Assembly: GCF_039538145.1 (NCBI RefSeq)
Contig: NZ_BAABBV010000001.1
Location: 2,170,001-2,234,000 of the forward strand
Reading direction: 5' to 3'
Length of the DNA: 64,000 nt
DNA from: Gryllotalpicola daejeonensis
GTDB lineage: Bacteria > Actinomycetota > Actinomycetes > Actinomycetales > Microbacteriaceae
The position numbers were made by a program, and so were the translations under genes. Positions 25,104 to 34,857 of this stretch are shown here, one piece after another. The notes beneath the pieces were generated by a model. That model worked only from the letters and a program-made list of their open reading frames with translations, was not told the origin of the DNA and made no database searches. The stretch's first letter is position 1. Each line of letters opens with the position of its first letter.

Positions 25104-25481
25104 CTAGGCGCCGACCTTCTCGGCGGCCGGAGTCTTGGCGGACTTCTCGGCCTTGGCAGCCTTCGCGGCCTCGACCTTGGCGACACGCGCCACGGCCTCT
25201 TCGGCACGAAGGACCTTGGTGCGCAGGACGGCCTCTGAAAGCTTCAGCTGGCGGTCGAGCTCGGCAGTCGCCTCGGGGGTCGCGTGGAAGTCGACGACGG
25301 CGTAGATGCCCTCGGCGCGCTTCTTGATCTCGTAGGCGAGACGGCGACGGCCCCAGACGTCGACCTTGTCGACCGTCCCGTTGTCGTTACGAACGACGTT
25401 GAGGAACTTGTCAAGGCTGGGAGCAACGGTGCGCTCATCGATCTCGGGATCGAGGATGACCATCAACTCGTACTGATGCAT
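25104..25481 (-). CDS. rpsF: 30S ribosomal protein S6
   Basis: This 125-aa S6 starts MHQYELMVILDPEIDERTV and has VDVWGRRRLAYEIKKRAEGIY. The C-terminal tail after residue ~98 is an Ala/Lys/Glu-rich extension (KVEAAKAAKAEKSAKTPAAE) beyond the ~95-aa core. Such basic tails are common in actinobacterial S6. It is the first gene of the operon. The gap 25482-25618 holds its promoter and that of mshA. Confidence 0.96.
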   Translation of the reverse strand: MHQYELMVILDPEIDERTVAPSLDKFLNVVRNDNGTVDKVDVWGRRRLAYEIKKRAEGIYAVVDFHATPEATAELDRQLKLSEAVLRTKVLRAEEAVARVAKVEAAKAAKAEKSAKTPAAEKVGA

Positions 25482-25618
25482 GACTAACCCACCTCCTCTG
25501 GACTCGAACGGCTGCAGTATTTCTGCAGCAGGAGGGTATGTGCATCGTGTGGCGACCTCGCGGAAGAAGCCCGGAGGGCAGACCACAACCTGAATAGGAT
25601 ACCGGACGGAGGGTGAGC

Positions 25619-26848
25619 GTGCGAATCGGTCTGGTGTCGCTGCACACCTCGCCGCTCGACACCCCGGGCCGCGGCGACGCGGGGGGCATGAACGTCGTCG
25701 TGCGGGCGCTCGCGGACGAACTGGCGAAGGCGGGCCACCACGTCGAGGTGCTGACGCGCGCGGCATCCGCCGGCGATCTCGGCCGGGTCGAGACGCTCGA
25801 TTCCGGCGCCCGCGTGCGCTTCCTCGCGGCCGGCGACGCCGCGCCGCTAGCGAAGGGTGAGCTGCCGCAGGTCACCGGCGAGTTCGGCCGAGCGCTTCGC
25901 GAGCTGCCGCGCTTCGACGTGCTGCACGCGCATTACTGGCTCTCGGGGCGGGCGGCGCTGCCCGTGGCCCGCGACACCGGCGCGGCGCACGTGCTCAGCC
26001 TGCACACCGTCGCGGTCGTCAAGAACGCCCGGCTTGCGCGGGGCGACGCGCCCGAGCCGCGCGCGCGCATCGATGCAGAGCGGATGCTTGCATGTCGCTC
26101 CGACGCCGTCGTGGCCTCGACCCGCAGTGAGCGCGACGCCGTGGTCGCCGCGTACGGGGCGTCGCCGCGCTGCGTCGAGATCATCCCGCCCGGGGTCGAC
26201 ACGGAGATCTTCCACCCGCGCTCGGCGTCCGAATCTTCGTCTCTCGCACGCACGGCTCGCGCGGTGGCCGACGTGCGACAGCACAGTGGGCCGTCACTCG
26301 TGTGCGTCGGCCGCATCCAGCCGCTCAAAGGCCAGGATCTGGCGATTCGCGCACTCAGCAGGCTGGCGCCAGGCATCCGCCCCCGCCTCGTCATCGCCGG
26401 AGAGGTCAGCGGCGCGGGCAGCGAGCGGTACCGCGCAGAGCTCGACCGCCTGATCGCCGCGCGTGGGCTCGAGCACGACGTCGAGTTCGTCGGCGCGGTT
26501 CCCCGCCACGAACTGGCGGCCCTGATCGCCGGCAGCACGCTGGTGGTCGTTCCGAGTCACTCGGAGACATACGGGCTCGTGACCCTCGAGGCCGCGGCGT
26601 GCGGGGTTCCCGTGGTCGCCGCCGCGGCGCCTGGGCTGAGCGACGCCGTGCGCGCGGGCGCCACGGGGGTTCTCGTGGCGGGGCGCGACGAGCGCAGCTG
26701 GGCCGCGGCGATCGAGCGACTGCTGAGGGACCCTGGAAGGCGCGCGCTGATGCCCCAGGCATCCGTCGCCCATGCCCGCGCGCACGCATGGAAGGCGACG
26801 GCGGCGCGTCTTGCCACCCTCTACGAACGTGTCGCCGGTGCCAACTAG
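25619..26848 (+). CDS. mshA: D-inositol-3-phosphate glycosyltransferase MshA (mycothiol synthesis)
   Basis: This ~409-aa GT4 glycosyltransferase joins GlcNAc from UDP-GlcNAc to inositol 3-phosphate, the first step of mycothiol synthesis. It matches the MshA pattern: LHTSPLDTPGRGDAGGMNVV at the N-terminus, HAHYWLSGRAALP, AVVKNARLARGDAPEPRARI, PPGVDTEIFHP, VGRIQPLKGQDLAI, and the GT4 E-x7-E region SHSETYGLVTLEAAACG. I chose GTG 25619 because GGAGG at 25608-25612 is 6 nt away. GTG 25613 touches it. An mshB-like gene follows two genes later. Confidence 0.92.
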   Translation: MRIGLVSLHTSPLDTPGRGDAGGMNVVVRALADELAKAGHHVEVLTRAASAGDLGRVETLDSGARVRFLAAGDAAPLAKGELPQVTGEFGRALRELPRFDVLHAHYWLSGRAALPVARDTGAAHVLSLHTVAVVKNARLARGDAPEPRARIDAERMLACRSDAVVASTRSERDAVVAAYGASPRCVEIIPPGVDTEIFHPRSASESSSLARTARAVADVRQHSGPSLVCVGRIQPLKGQDLAIRALSRLAPGIRPRLVIAGEVSGAGSERYRAELDRLIAARGLEHDVEFVGAVPRHELAALIAGSTLVVVPSHSETYGLVTLEAAACGVPVVAAAAPGLSDAVRAGATGVLVAGRDERSWAAAIERLLRDPGRRALMPQASVAHARAHAWKATAARLATLYERVAGAN

Positions 26849-26857
26849 CGTGGCGGT

Positions 26858-27688
26858 ATGACCGCTTCTTCTTCCGTTCCTTCCGTGACCCTGAACGACG
26901 GCGCGTCCATTCCTCAGCTCGGCTTCGGCGTCTTCCGCGTCGACCCCGCCGAGACCGAGCGCATCGTCGGCGATGCGCTCGAGGTGGGCTACCGACACAT
27001 CGACACCGCCGCGATGTACCGCAACGAAGACGGCGTCGGTCGCGCGATCGCCGCGAGCGGTATTCCGCGCGACGAGCTGTTCGTGACGACGAAGTTCCCG
27101 AACAACGGCTCAGGCAGCGCCGCCGATGCCCTGCGCCACAGCCTCGACCAGCTCGGGCTGGACCGAGTCGACCTCTATCTCATCCACTGGCCGCGGCCGA
27201 AGCTCGGCACGGCGCTGTCCGCCTGGCAGGAGCTCATCGAGCTGCAGCAGGCCGGGCTCGCGACCTCGATCGGCGTCTCGAACTATCGCGCGGGCGACCT
27301 CGGGCTGATCATCGGCGAGACGGGCGTGATCCCCGCCGTGAACCAGATCGAGCTGCACCTCGAGTTCCAGCAGCGCGAGCTGAAAGAGCTCCACACCCAG
27401 CACGGCATCGCCACAGAGGCGTGGTACCCGCTGGGCGGCGGCGAGATCACCTCGGCGCCGGCGCTGCACGAGGTCGCGAAAGCGCACGGCGTGACTCCGG
27501 CGCAGGCGATCCTGCGCTGGCACCTGCAGACCGGGAACATCGTGATTCCGAAGTCGAACCGCCGCGAGCGCATGGCCGAGAACTTCGACGTCTTCGGCTT
27601 CGAGCTGACCGACGTCGAGCTGGCCGCGCTGGCCGCGGTCGACCAGGGTGCAGCGGGTCGTCGCGGCGGCGACCCGAACGAGCTCTAG
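26858..27688 (+). CDS. Aldo/keto reductase
   Basis: This 276-aa NADPH-dependent (beta/alpha)8 oxidoreductase of the 2,5-diketo-gluconate reductase type has the catalytic tetrad Asp and Tyr in DTAAMYRNEDGVG, Lys in FVTTKFPN, and His in LYLIHWPRPK. The cofactor segment is VIPKSNRRERMAENFDV. It lies between mshA and mshB, with a TAGCGT box at 26846-26851 that reuses the mshA stop codon, so an internal leaderless promoter is plausible. Its substrate is unknown and a part in mycothiol metabolism is only suggested by position. Confidence 0.9.
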   Translation: MTASSSVPSVTLNDGASIPQLGFGVFRVDPAETERIVGDALEVGYRHIDTAAMYRNEDGVGRAIAASGIPRDELFVTTKFPNNGSGSAADALRHSLDQLGLDRVDLYLIHWPRPKLGTALSAWQELIELQQAGLATSIGVSNYRAGDLGLIIGETGVIPAVNQIELHLEFQQRELKELHTQHGIATEAWYPLGGGEITSAPALHEVAKAHGVTPAQAILRWHLQTGNIVIPKSNRRERMAENFDVFGFELTDVELAALAAVDQGAAGRRGGDPNEL

Positions 27689-28486
27689 GTGGAGCGCCGC
27701 CCTGCGGCTCTCCCACCGCTCTTCGTCGGGGTGCGGCGGGTGCTGTTCTTCCACGCCCACCCCGATGACGAGTCGCTGTCGACCGGCGGTCTGATCGCGC
27801 TGCTGTCAGCGGCCGGCGTGAAGGTGCGCGTCGTGACGTGCACGCGCGGCGAGCGCGGCGAGGTGGTTCCCGGGCCGCTGAAGCGGCTCGAGGGAACGCC
27901 TGAGCTCGCCGCGCACCGGGTCGGCGAGCTCACGCAGGCGCTGAGAGCGCTGGGCGTGCGCGCGCCGGTCTTCCTCGGTGGGCCGGGTGCGCGCCAGCTG
28001 AACCGCGGCTCCGGCTTCCGCTACCTCGACTCCGGCATGGTCTGGGGTTCAGACGGGCGCGCGGCGGCGGCGCCCGACGCACCCGCCGGAAGCTTCGCGG
28101 GCAACAAGTGGGCGTGCTACGACGCCCTCGCGGCGGTGAAGCGCTTCCGGCCGGACGTCGTGGTGAGTTACGACTCCGGCGGGGGCTACGGGCACCCGGA
28201 TCATGAATGGGCTCACGTCGCCGCGAAACAGGCGACGGACAACTTTCGGCTGCCGTTCGTCGAGGTCGTTCCGGCTGAGGCATCCGATGCCGTCGAAATC
28301 GCCATCGACCTCGAGGCCAAGCGGCGCGCACTCGCCGCGCACGCCAGCCAACTGACGCTCACCACGAGCGGCTACGTGCTCTCGGGCGGCCAGCAGCACG
28401 TTCTGGAACCCGTCGAACGGTATCGGCTGCACACCGGGCGACGCCCGATCAGCCCTGTTCCCGCTCGCGCTCCCACCACGAGGTGA
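27689..28486 (+). CDS. mshB: PIG-L family deacetylase, MshB-like
   Basis: This ~265-aa LmbE/PIG-L metalloenzyme has the zinc site HAHPDDES near residues 20-27 and HPDHEW later (GGGYGHPDHEW), with VVTCTRGERGEVVPG in between as in MshB. In mycothiol synthesis MshB removes the acetyl group from GlcNAc-inositol. Mca, its amidase paralogue, is the other possibility. The start is GTG 27689, directly after the reductase stop. GTG 27731 would remove 14 residues and is also reasonable. The 3' end overlaps the convergent cca gene by 38 nt. Confidence 0.82.
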   Translation: MERRPAALPPLFVGVRRVLFFHAHPDDESLSTGGLIALLSAAGVKVRVVTCTRGERGEVVPGPLKRLEGTPELAAHRVGELTQALRALGVRAPVFLGGPGARQLNRGSGFRYLDSGMVWGSDGRAAAAPDAPAGSFAGNKWACYDALAAVKRFRPDVVVSYDSGGGYGHPDHEWAHVAAKQATDNFRLPFVEVVPAEASDAVEIAIDLEAKRRALAAHASQLTLTTSGYVLSGGQQHVLEPVERYRLHTGRRPISPVPARAPTTR

Positions 28487-29885
28487 GCCTGCGGGCCGCT
28501 TCGTCGGCGCCGAGCGGGCCCTCGTCGAGGCGCAGCTCCATCAGGAACTTCATCGCCTGACCGACCTCGCGCCCCGGCTTCAGCCCGAGCAGGGCCATGA
28601 CCTCGTCGCCGTTCAAGTCAGGGCGGATCGCGTCGATCTCCTCCTGCTGCTTGAGCTTCACGATGCGCGCCTCGAGGTCGTCGTAGGCGAAGCCGAGCCG
28701 GTCGGCCTTCCGCTTGTTGCGGGTCGTCACGTCGCTGCGGGTGAGGATGTGCAGGCGCTCGAGCTGCTCGCCCGCATCGCGGACGTAGCGGCGCACCGCA
28801 GAATCGGTCCACTCGCCGTCGGTGTAGCCGAAGAAGCGTAGGTGGAGTTCGATCAGGCGGGCGACGGCATCGACGGTGTCGTTGTCAAAGCGCAGAGCGC
28901 GCAGGCGCTTGCGGGCCAGCCGGGCACCGACGAGGTCGTGGTTGTAGAAGCTGACCGCACCGCCGGGCTCGAGCCTGCGGGTCGCCGGCTTGCCGATGTC
29001 GTGCAGCAGCGCGGCGAGGCGCAGGGTGATGTCAGGGGCCGCGCCGGGGTGGCGCGAGTGCTCGTAGCCGATCGCCTGGTCGAGAACGGTGAGCGAGTGC
29101 TCGTAGACGTCCTTGTGGCGGTGCTCCGCGTCGATCTGCAGCTGCAGGGCGGGCAACTCGGGCAGCACGAGTTCGGCGAGCCCCGTGTGCACCATGAGCT
29201 CGAGGCCGGGGCGCGGGGTATCGGATGCCAGAAGCTTGACGAGCTCGTCGCGGATCCGCTCGGCGCTCACGATCGACAGCGACTCGCGCATGCCGCTCAT
29301 GGCATCCATCGTCTCGGGGGCGACCTCGAAGCCGAGCTGAGCGGCGAAGCGTGCCGCGCGCAGCATGCGCAGTGGGTCGTCACCGAACGAGACCGCGGGG
29401 TCGACGGGGGTGCGCAGCACGCGCGCCATCAGATCCTCGACGCCGCCCGAGGGGTCGACCAGCTTGATCTCGGGAACGCGCAGCGCCAGCGCATTGACGG
29501 TGAAATCGCGCCGCACCAGGTCGCCTTCGAGCTCGTCGCCGAATTCGACGACCGGCTTGCGAGTGGCGCCGTCGTAGCTGTCTGCGCGATACGTCGTGAT
29601 TTCGACGCTCTCGCCGTCGACGCGCGCCGCGATCGTTCCGAAGGCGCGGCCCACATCCCAGGTGGCTTCGGCCAGCGGCTTGACGACCTTGAGGATGTCG
29701 TCGGGGCGCGCGTTCGAGGCGAAGTCGAGGTCGTGCACCGTGCGCGTGAGGAGCGCATCGCGCACCGGGCCGCCGACCAGAGCCAACTCGAAGCCCGCCT
29801 GCTGGAACGCTGTGGCGAGCTTTGCGACCACGGGCGACTCGGCGAGAGAGCGCAGGCGCGCAAGAGAATCGGCCACGCTCTGCAT
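28449..29885 (-). CDS. cca: CCA tRNA nucleotidyltransferase with HD domain
   Basis: This 478-aa class II polymerase-beta-like enzyme adds or repairs the tRNA 3' CCA end. It has LVGGPVRDALL and the two carboxylates in VHDLDFAS, the RRDFTVNALALRV motif, the RMLRAARFAAQLGF neck, and an HD phosphohydrolase domain (LAALLHDIGKPATR). It is needed here because the tRNA-Ala gene in this window lacks an encoded CCA. TAGAAT at 29893-29898 lies 7 nt before ATG 29885, so it is probably leaderless. In mycobacteria it also lies next to the murJ operon. Confidence 0.95.
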   Translation of the reverse strand: MQSVADSLARLRSLAESPVVAKLATAFQQAGFELALVGGPVRDALLTRTVHDLDFASNARPDDILKVVKPLAEATWDVGRAFGTIAARVDGESVEITTYRADSYDGATRKPVVEFGDELEGDLVRRDFTVNALALRVPEIKLVDPSGGVEDLMARVLRTPVDPAVSFGDDPLRMLRAARFAAQLGFEVAPETMDAMSGMRESLSIVSAERIRDELVKLLASDTPRPGLELMVHTGLAELVLPELPALQLQIDAEHRHKDVYEHSLTVLDQAIGYEHSRHPGAAPDITLRLAALLHDIGKPATRRLEPGGAVSFYNHDLVGARLARKRLRALRFDNDTVDAVARLIELHLRFFGYTDGEWTDSAVRRYVRDAGEQLERLHILTRSDVTTRNKRKADRLGFAYDDLEARIVKLKQQEEIDAIRPDLNGDEVMALLGLKPGREVGQAMKFLMELRLDEGPLGADEAARRLTSWWEREREQG

Positions 29886-29988
29886 ACGGGCGATTCTATC
29901 GGCGGCCCTTCGCGCACCCGGGGCTCAGTCACAGGGTCGGCCACCTGGCCGCCCATAAACTGACCGCATGCCGGTTAAGGAGGGTGCT

Positions 29989-32166
29989 GTGCGCCGACGC
30001 GCGCCACTGAACCTCCTCACCGCAGCAGCCGCGGCGCTCGCCACCGTCGTCGTGGCGCCGCTGGCCGGCCCGGCCGCCCCGGCACAGGCCGTGGCCGATC
30101 ACGCCGCTGTGGCACACGCCGCGCACAAGGATGCTCCGACCGGTCAGCCCTCCGTCGAGGTCTTCGCCTCCGGTGGCGGCATCGTGGCAGACGGGGCCGA
30201 CGTGGTCGTGTCGGTCGTGGTGGCCAACCCGAGCACCGACATGGTGACGGCAGGGCATGTGACCGTGTCGGTCACCACCGGCGCCCTCCGCACCCCGGCC
30301 GCACTTGCGGACTTCCGCACGCACCCCACGGCCGCGACGAGACGCAACCTCGGCTCGGCGACCACGGCTTCGGTCGCTGCCGGCGGCACCACGGTCGTCG
30401 CGCGAGTGACCGTGCCTGCGGCATCCCTCGCTCTCCCGAGCTCGAAGCCGGGCGTCTTCGGGCTCGCGGCCAGCGTCACGACCTCGTCCGGCACGCTGGG
30501 CACAGGCGCCGGCACGCTCGTCGTGCCGGGCGCCTCGCCGAAGCGCGTCGGCGTCGCGGCGGTGATGCCGCTGACCGTTCCCACGAGCAGCTCCGGCCTG
30601 ATCTCGGCCACCGATCTCGCCACCTACACAGCGCCAGACGGCGTGCTGTCGCGTGAGCTAGAGATCGCTCAGAGCAACCCGAGCCTCACGATCGGCATCG
30701 ACCCGAAGATCCTGGTCTCGATCCGGGTGCTCGGCCAGAGCGCCCCGGCGACGGCGAAGACCTGGCTCGCGGACCTCGCCGACCTCGCCGACCTCACCGG
30801 GAACCCGACCTTCCCCCTGCAGTACGGCGACGCCGACCCGGTGCTGCAGCTGCAGGCCGGGCTCGCGAAGCCGCTGCAGCCCAGCGACTTCACCTACGCC
30901 ATGTCGCCCGGCGACTTCAGCAGCGCCCCGCTCACCGTCGGCGAGCCGACCGAAACGCCGACGGCGACCCCGACACCCACGCCGTCGCCGACAGGCGAGC
31001 CACACCTGCCACCGCTGTCAGAGCTCACCGGCTTCCGATACTCCCTGGACAGCATCGCCTGGCCCGCCGCGGGGACCGTGCGCGCCACAGACGTCAAGCG
31101 CTTGGCCGGCGCGGGTCTCACGGACACCATCGTCAGCTCGACGAACACCAACGCCGCGACCGTCGCGGCGACACCTGATGCGGCGCTGGACACCGCCGGC
31201 GGCTCTGTCCTCGTCACCGACGACGCGCTCAGCTCTGCCCTTCAGACCGCAGCGAGCGCAACCGACGCGACCGAGAGCTCGGTCGCCACCGACGCGCTCA
31301 ACGCGCAGCTCGCGCTCGCGTCCGAGAATGCGGCGCCGGGCACCGTCGTGCTCGCATCGCTTAGCCGGGCATGGCCGACGGATGCCTCACGAGCCGCGAC
31401 TGCAGTGGGGTCGGTCCTCGACTCCGCGTTCTCGCATCCTGCCACGATCGAGAGCGCCCGGGCCTCGACGCCCACGCCGGGCCTCACGTTCGTGGATCAC
31501 GCCAACCCGAGCACACGCCTGCAGCCGGCCGGTGAGCTGCTCGACCTCGCGGGCGAGCCGCGCAGCGGCGGAACAGTGCCCGAGGCCAACATCACCTCGT
31601 TCTCGAACGTGCTCACGAACCCCCTGCTGCTCACCGGCGATGTGCGCGCTAGGCTGCTCACCCTGTTCTCCGTCGGCTGGTCCGGCTCGCCCGACTGGAG
31701 CGCCGCGGTCACCAAGCAGTACTCGTCGATGCAGTCGACGCTCTCGGCGGTGCAGATCGTCTCACCCGGGTCGATCCGCCAGGCATCCCGTCAGGCCCTC
31801 ATCCCGATCACCGTGGAGAACAAGCTCGCGCACCCGGTCGACGTCGTGCTGCGCGCGACGCCGACGAGCACGCGACTCGAGGTCGAGTCCGACACGACGA
31901 AGACGATCGCCGCCGGCTCGAGCGCCAAGGTGCTCGTGCCCGTGAAGGCGCAGCTGAGCAACGGCACCGTCTTCCTCTCATTGCAGCTCTACAGCGAATC
32001 GGGCATCGAGATCGGCGACCTCCAGACAGCACAGATCGACGTGCACGCCGACTGGGAGGGCGTCGGTGCGCTCGTCTTCGGCATCATCGTGGCCGGATTC
32101 TTCGGCTTCGGCCTCTTCCGCACGATCCAGCGCCGCCGTCGCGAGAAGGCGCAGGCACATGGCTAA
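29989..32166 (+). CDS. DUF6049-like secreted membrane-anchored protein upstream of MurJ
   Basis: This ~725-aa protein has a signal peptide (RRRAPLNLLTAAAAALATVV), a long extracellular Ala/Thr/Ser-rich region with a Pro/Thr linker (ETPTATPTPTPSPTGEPH, residues ~325-342), and a single C-terminal membrane helix (LVFGIIVAGFFGFGLF) before a basic tail. The homologue in mycobacteria (Rv3909 position) likewise precedes MurJ. GTG 29989 is chosen because AAGGAGG at 29977-29983 fits it, rather than ATG 29968. It overlaps murJ by 8 nt. A cell-envelope role beside lipid II flipping is inferred from position. Confidence 0.83.
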   Translation: MRRRAPLNLLTAAAAALATVVVAPLAGPAAPAQAVADHAAVAHAAHKDAPTGQPSVEVFASGGGIVADGADVVVSVVVANPSTDMVTAGHVTVSVTTGALRTPAALADFRTHPTAATRRNLGSATTASVAAGGTTVVARVTVPAASLALPSSKPGVFGLAASVTTSSGTLGTGAGTLVVPGASPKRVGVAAVMPLTVPTSSSGLISATDLATYTAPDGVLSRELEIAQSNPSLTIGIDPKILVSIRVLGQSAPATAKTWLADLADLADLTGNPTFPLQYGDADPVLQLQAGLAKPLQPSDFTYAMSPGDFSSAPLTVGEPTETPTATPTPTPSPTGEPHLPPLSELTGFRYSLDSIAWPAAGTVRATDVKRLAGAGLTDTIVSSTNTNAATVAATPDAALDTAGGSVLVTDDALSSALQTAASATDATESSVATDALNAQLALASENAAPGTVVLASLSRAWPTDASRAATAVGSVLDSAFSHPATIESARASTPTPGLTFVDHANPSTRLQPAGELLDLAGEPRSGGTVPEANITSFSNVLTNPLLLTGDVRARLLTLFSVGWSGSPDWSAAVTKQYSSMQSTLSAVQIVSPGSIRQASRQALIPITVENKLAHPVDVVLRATPTSTRLEVESDTTKTIAAGSSAKVLVPVKAQLSNGTVFLSLQLYSESGIEIGDLQTAQIDVHADWEGVGALVFGIIVAGFFGFGLFRTIQRRRREKAQAHG

Positions 32167-33769
32167 TCTCGGACGCGCCACCGCGCTGCTCGCGAGCGGC
32201 ACCCTGGTCTCTCGCGTCCTCGGGTTCGGTCGCCAGTGGCTGCTGCTGTTCGCGCTCGGCGGCACCGGTCTCGTGACCGACGCGTTCCAGACCGCGAACA
32301 GTGCGCCGAATGCGGTGTACGCGATCATCAGCCAGGGCATCCTCAACGCGGTGCTCATCCCGCAGATCGTGCGAGCGGCGAAGCATCCGGACGGCGGCCA
32401 GGGCTACATCAACAAGCTGGTCACCCTGGGTCTCGTGGTCTTCGCGGGCATCACCGCCATCGCCACCCTGCTGTCGCCGCAGCTCATGTGGCTGCTCGGC
32501 GTGCACAACAGCAAAGTCGTCGATCTCGCGGTCGTCTTCGCCTACTGGTCGATGCCACAGGTGTTCTTCTACGGCCTGTACTCGCTGCTCGGCGAGGTGC
32601 TCAACGCGCGCAACTCGTTCGGGCCGTTCACCTGGGCTCCGGTACTCAACAACATCATCGCGATCGCCGCGCTCGGCCTCTTCCTGGTGCTCTACGGGCA
32701 GCAGCCGGTGAAGACCGTGGGGGACTGGCCGCCCGACAAGATCTTCATCCTCGCCGGCGGATCGACGCTCGGCATCGCGGCGCAGGCCATCGTGCTGTTC
32801 GCCTTCTGGCGCCGCGTCGGCCTGCGCTTCCGCCTCGACTTCTCGTGGCGGGGAATGGACCTGCGCACGGTGGGGCGCGCGGCCGGCTGGACCTTCGCGA
32901 TGCTCGTGTGCACCCAGCTCGCGGGCAACTACCAGACCTTCGTCGCGAACACGGCCTCCGGTGCGCATCGCGCCGGACCCGCTGGCATCGCGACCACGTG
33001 GCTGATCTTCATGCTGCCGTTCTCGATCATCGCCGTGTCGGTCGTCACCGCCTACTTCACGCGCATGGCCGAGCACGCCCGCGACGAGAACTTCGAGTCG
33101 TTCCGCACCGACTATTCGACGGCCGTGCGCCAGATCGTGCTGCTCATCTCGGTGTGCGCCTCTGTGCTGATCGTGACCGCGTTCTCGTTCTCGCGGGTTT
33201 TCACCAGCGACTACATCCCGTACGGCTTCGTGCTGATCGCGTTCGTGCTCGGCCTCGTGCCGTCGGTGATCGGCTTCGTGTCGCTGCGCGCGCTGTACTC
33301 GCTCGGCGACACCCGCTCGCCGTTCGTCTACACGCTCGTGCAGGCGATTCTCGTCGCGATCGGCCTCAGCATCTGCCTCGCCCTTCCGCTCGGCATCCGC
33401 GCCGTCGGCATCGCGCTCACCGTCACCATCGCGGGCACGGTGCAGGCCGCCCTGTCGGTGATCTTCCTGCGCCGCCGGCTGCACGGGCTTCACCTGCACA
33501 GCGTCTTTGGCGCGGTCTGGCACGGTTTCATCGCGGCCGTCGTCGCGGCGGTGCTCGGCTCCTTCGCCCTGTTCGGCGCCGACCATCTCGGCGGCCACGC
33601 CGGCTTCTCGACCGCCACGGCCGTGAGCGCGGTCATCTCGATGATCATCGTCGGGATCGTGATGGTTGCGGCATACGTTCTCGTCCTGCGTGCGCTCAGG
33701 ACGCCCGAATTGCTGGATGCCTGGACGGCGGTCCGACGCCGCCTGGGTCGCTCCCAGCCAGCGGAATAA
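32159..33769 (+). CDS. murJ: Lipid II flippase MurJ
   Basis: This 536-aa MOP-superfamily protein has about 14 membrane helices. Motifs are LGRATALLASGTLVSRVLGF, GTGLVTDAFQTANSAPN, and ISQGILNAVLIPQIVRA. It exports lipid II for peptidoglycan synthesis. It ends after helix 14, so it lacks the cytoplasmic pseudokinase and extracellular domain fused to the mycobacterial MviN. Start ATG 32159 lies inside the end of the upstream gene. Confidence 0.93.
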   Translation: MANLGRATALLASGTLVSRVLGFGRQWLLLFALGGTGLVTDAFQTANSAPNAVYAIISQGILNAVLIPQIVRAAKHPDGGQGYINKLVTLGLVVFAGITAIATLLSPQLMWLLGVHNSKVVDLAVVFAYWSMPQVFFYGLYSLLGEVLNARNSFGPFTWAPVLNNIIAIAALGLFLVLYGQQPVKTVGDWPPDKIFILAGGSTLGIAAQAIVLFAFWRRVGLRFRLDFSWRGMDLRTVGRAAGWTFAMLVCTQLAGNYQTFVANTASGAHRAGPAGIATTWLIFMLPFSIIAVSVVTAYFTRMAEHARDENFESFRTDYSTAVRQIVLLISVCASVLIVTAFSFSRVFTSDYIPYGFVLIAFVLGLVPSVIGFVSLRALYSLGDTRSPFVYTLVQAILVAIGLSICLALPLGIRAVGIALTVTIAGTVQAALSVIFLRRRLHGLHLHSVFGAVWHGFIAAVVAAVLGSFALFGADHLGGHAGFSTATAVSAVISMIIVGIVMVAAYVLVLRALRTPELLDAWTAVRRRLGRSQPAE

Positions 33770-33845
33770 CTCGACCTACTATGTGTTCTACCTTCCAGCG
33801 CCCGCATGACCGCGGGCCCGCAACCTCAGGGAGCGCGCTTCATTC

Positions 33846-34835
33846 ATGACTGACTTGACGGAGAACGGCGTCCGCGACGCCATCATCATCGGGTCCGGGC
33901 CCGCCGGCTACACCTCAGCGATCTACGCGGCGCGAGCCGAGCTGAAGCCCCTCGTCATCGCCTCGAGCGTCGAGGCCGGCGGCGAGCTGACGAAGACCAC
34001 CGAGGTCGAGAACTTCCCGGGCTTCCCCGAGGGCGTCATGGGGCCCGACCTCATGATCAAGATGCAGCAGCAGGCCGAGCGCTTCGGTGCGGAGGTCATC
34101 TATGACGACGTGGTCGCCGTCGAGCTGCTCGGCGACGTGAAGCGCGTCGTGCTCGGCTCCGGCGAGACACACGAGGCACGCAGCGTCATCGTCGCGACCG
34201 GCTCGGCCTATCGCCGTCTCGGCCTCGAAGACGAAGAGCGTCTCTCGGGCCACGGTGTCTCGTGGTGCGCCACCTGCGACGGCTTCTTCTTCCGCCAGAA
34301 GAACATCGCGGTGGTCGGCGGCGGCGACTCCGCGATGGAGGAGGCCACGTTCCTCACCCGCTTCGCCGACAAGGTGACGGTCATCCACCGCAAGGACACG
34401 CTGCGCGCCTCGCGCATCATGCAGGAGCGCGCGTTCGCGAACGAGAAGATCGAGTTCGCGTGGAACAAGGAGGTCGTGGGGATTTCCGGGGCGGATGCCG
34501 TCACGGGCGTCACCCTGCGCGACACGGTCGACGGCAGCGAGAGCGAGCTCGCCATCGACGGCCTGTTCATCGCGATCGGCAACGACCCCCGCGTGCACCT
34601 GTTCCACGGGCAGCTCGAGCTGACGCCGGCCGGAACGATCGCCGTCGACGGCCGCTCGTCGCGCACGAATGTGCCGGGCGTCTTCGCCGCGGGCGACGTG
34701 ATCGACCCGACCTACCGCCAGGCCGTCACCGCGGCCGCCTCTGGCACCGTCGCCGCCCTCGACGCCGAGCACTACCTCGCCGAGCTCGACCAGGCGGCTG
34801 AGTCCGTCGACGCCGTGCTCGAGCCCGCAAACTAG
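33846..34835 (+). CDS. trxB: Thioredoxin reductase
   Basis: This 329-aa FAD/NADPH flavoenzyme has the FAD-binding IIGSGPAGYTSAIYAARA, the redox-active CATC in SWCATCDGFFFR (~residues 139-150), the NADPH-binding VVGGGDSAMEEATFL, and the closing GVFAAGDVIDPTYRQAVTAA. It reduces the thioredoxin encoded 22 nt downstream. Placement after murJ is the standard actinobacterial order. Confidence 0.97.
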   Translation: MTDLTENGVRDAIIIGSGPAGYTSAIYAARAELKPLVIASSVEAGGELTKTTEVENFPGFPEGVMGPDLMIKMQQQAERFGAEVIYDDVVAVELLGDVKRVVLGSGETHEARSVIVATGSAYRRLGLEDEERLSGHGVSWCATCDGFFFRQKNIAVVGGGDSAMEEATFLTRFADKVTVIHRKDTLRASRIMQERAFANEKIEFAWNKEVVGISGADAVTGVTLRDTVDGSESELAIDGLFIAIGNDPRVHLFHGQLELTPAGTIAVDGRSSRTNVPGVFAAGDVIDPTYRQAVTAAASGTVAALDAEHYLAELDQAAESVDAVLEPAN

Positions 34836-34857
34836 CCACCTAAAAGGAGATATGAGA

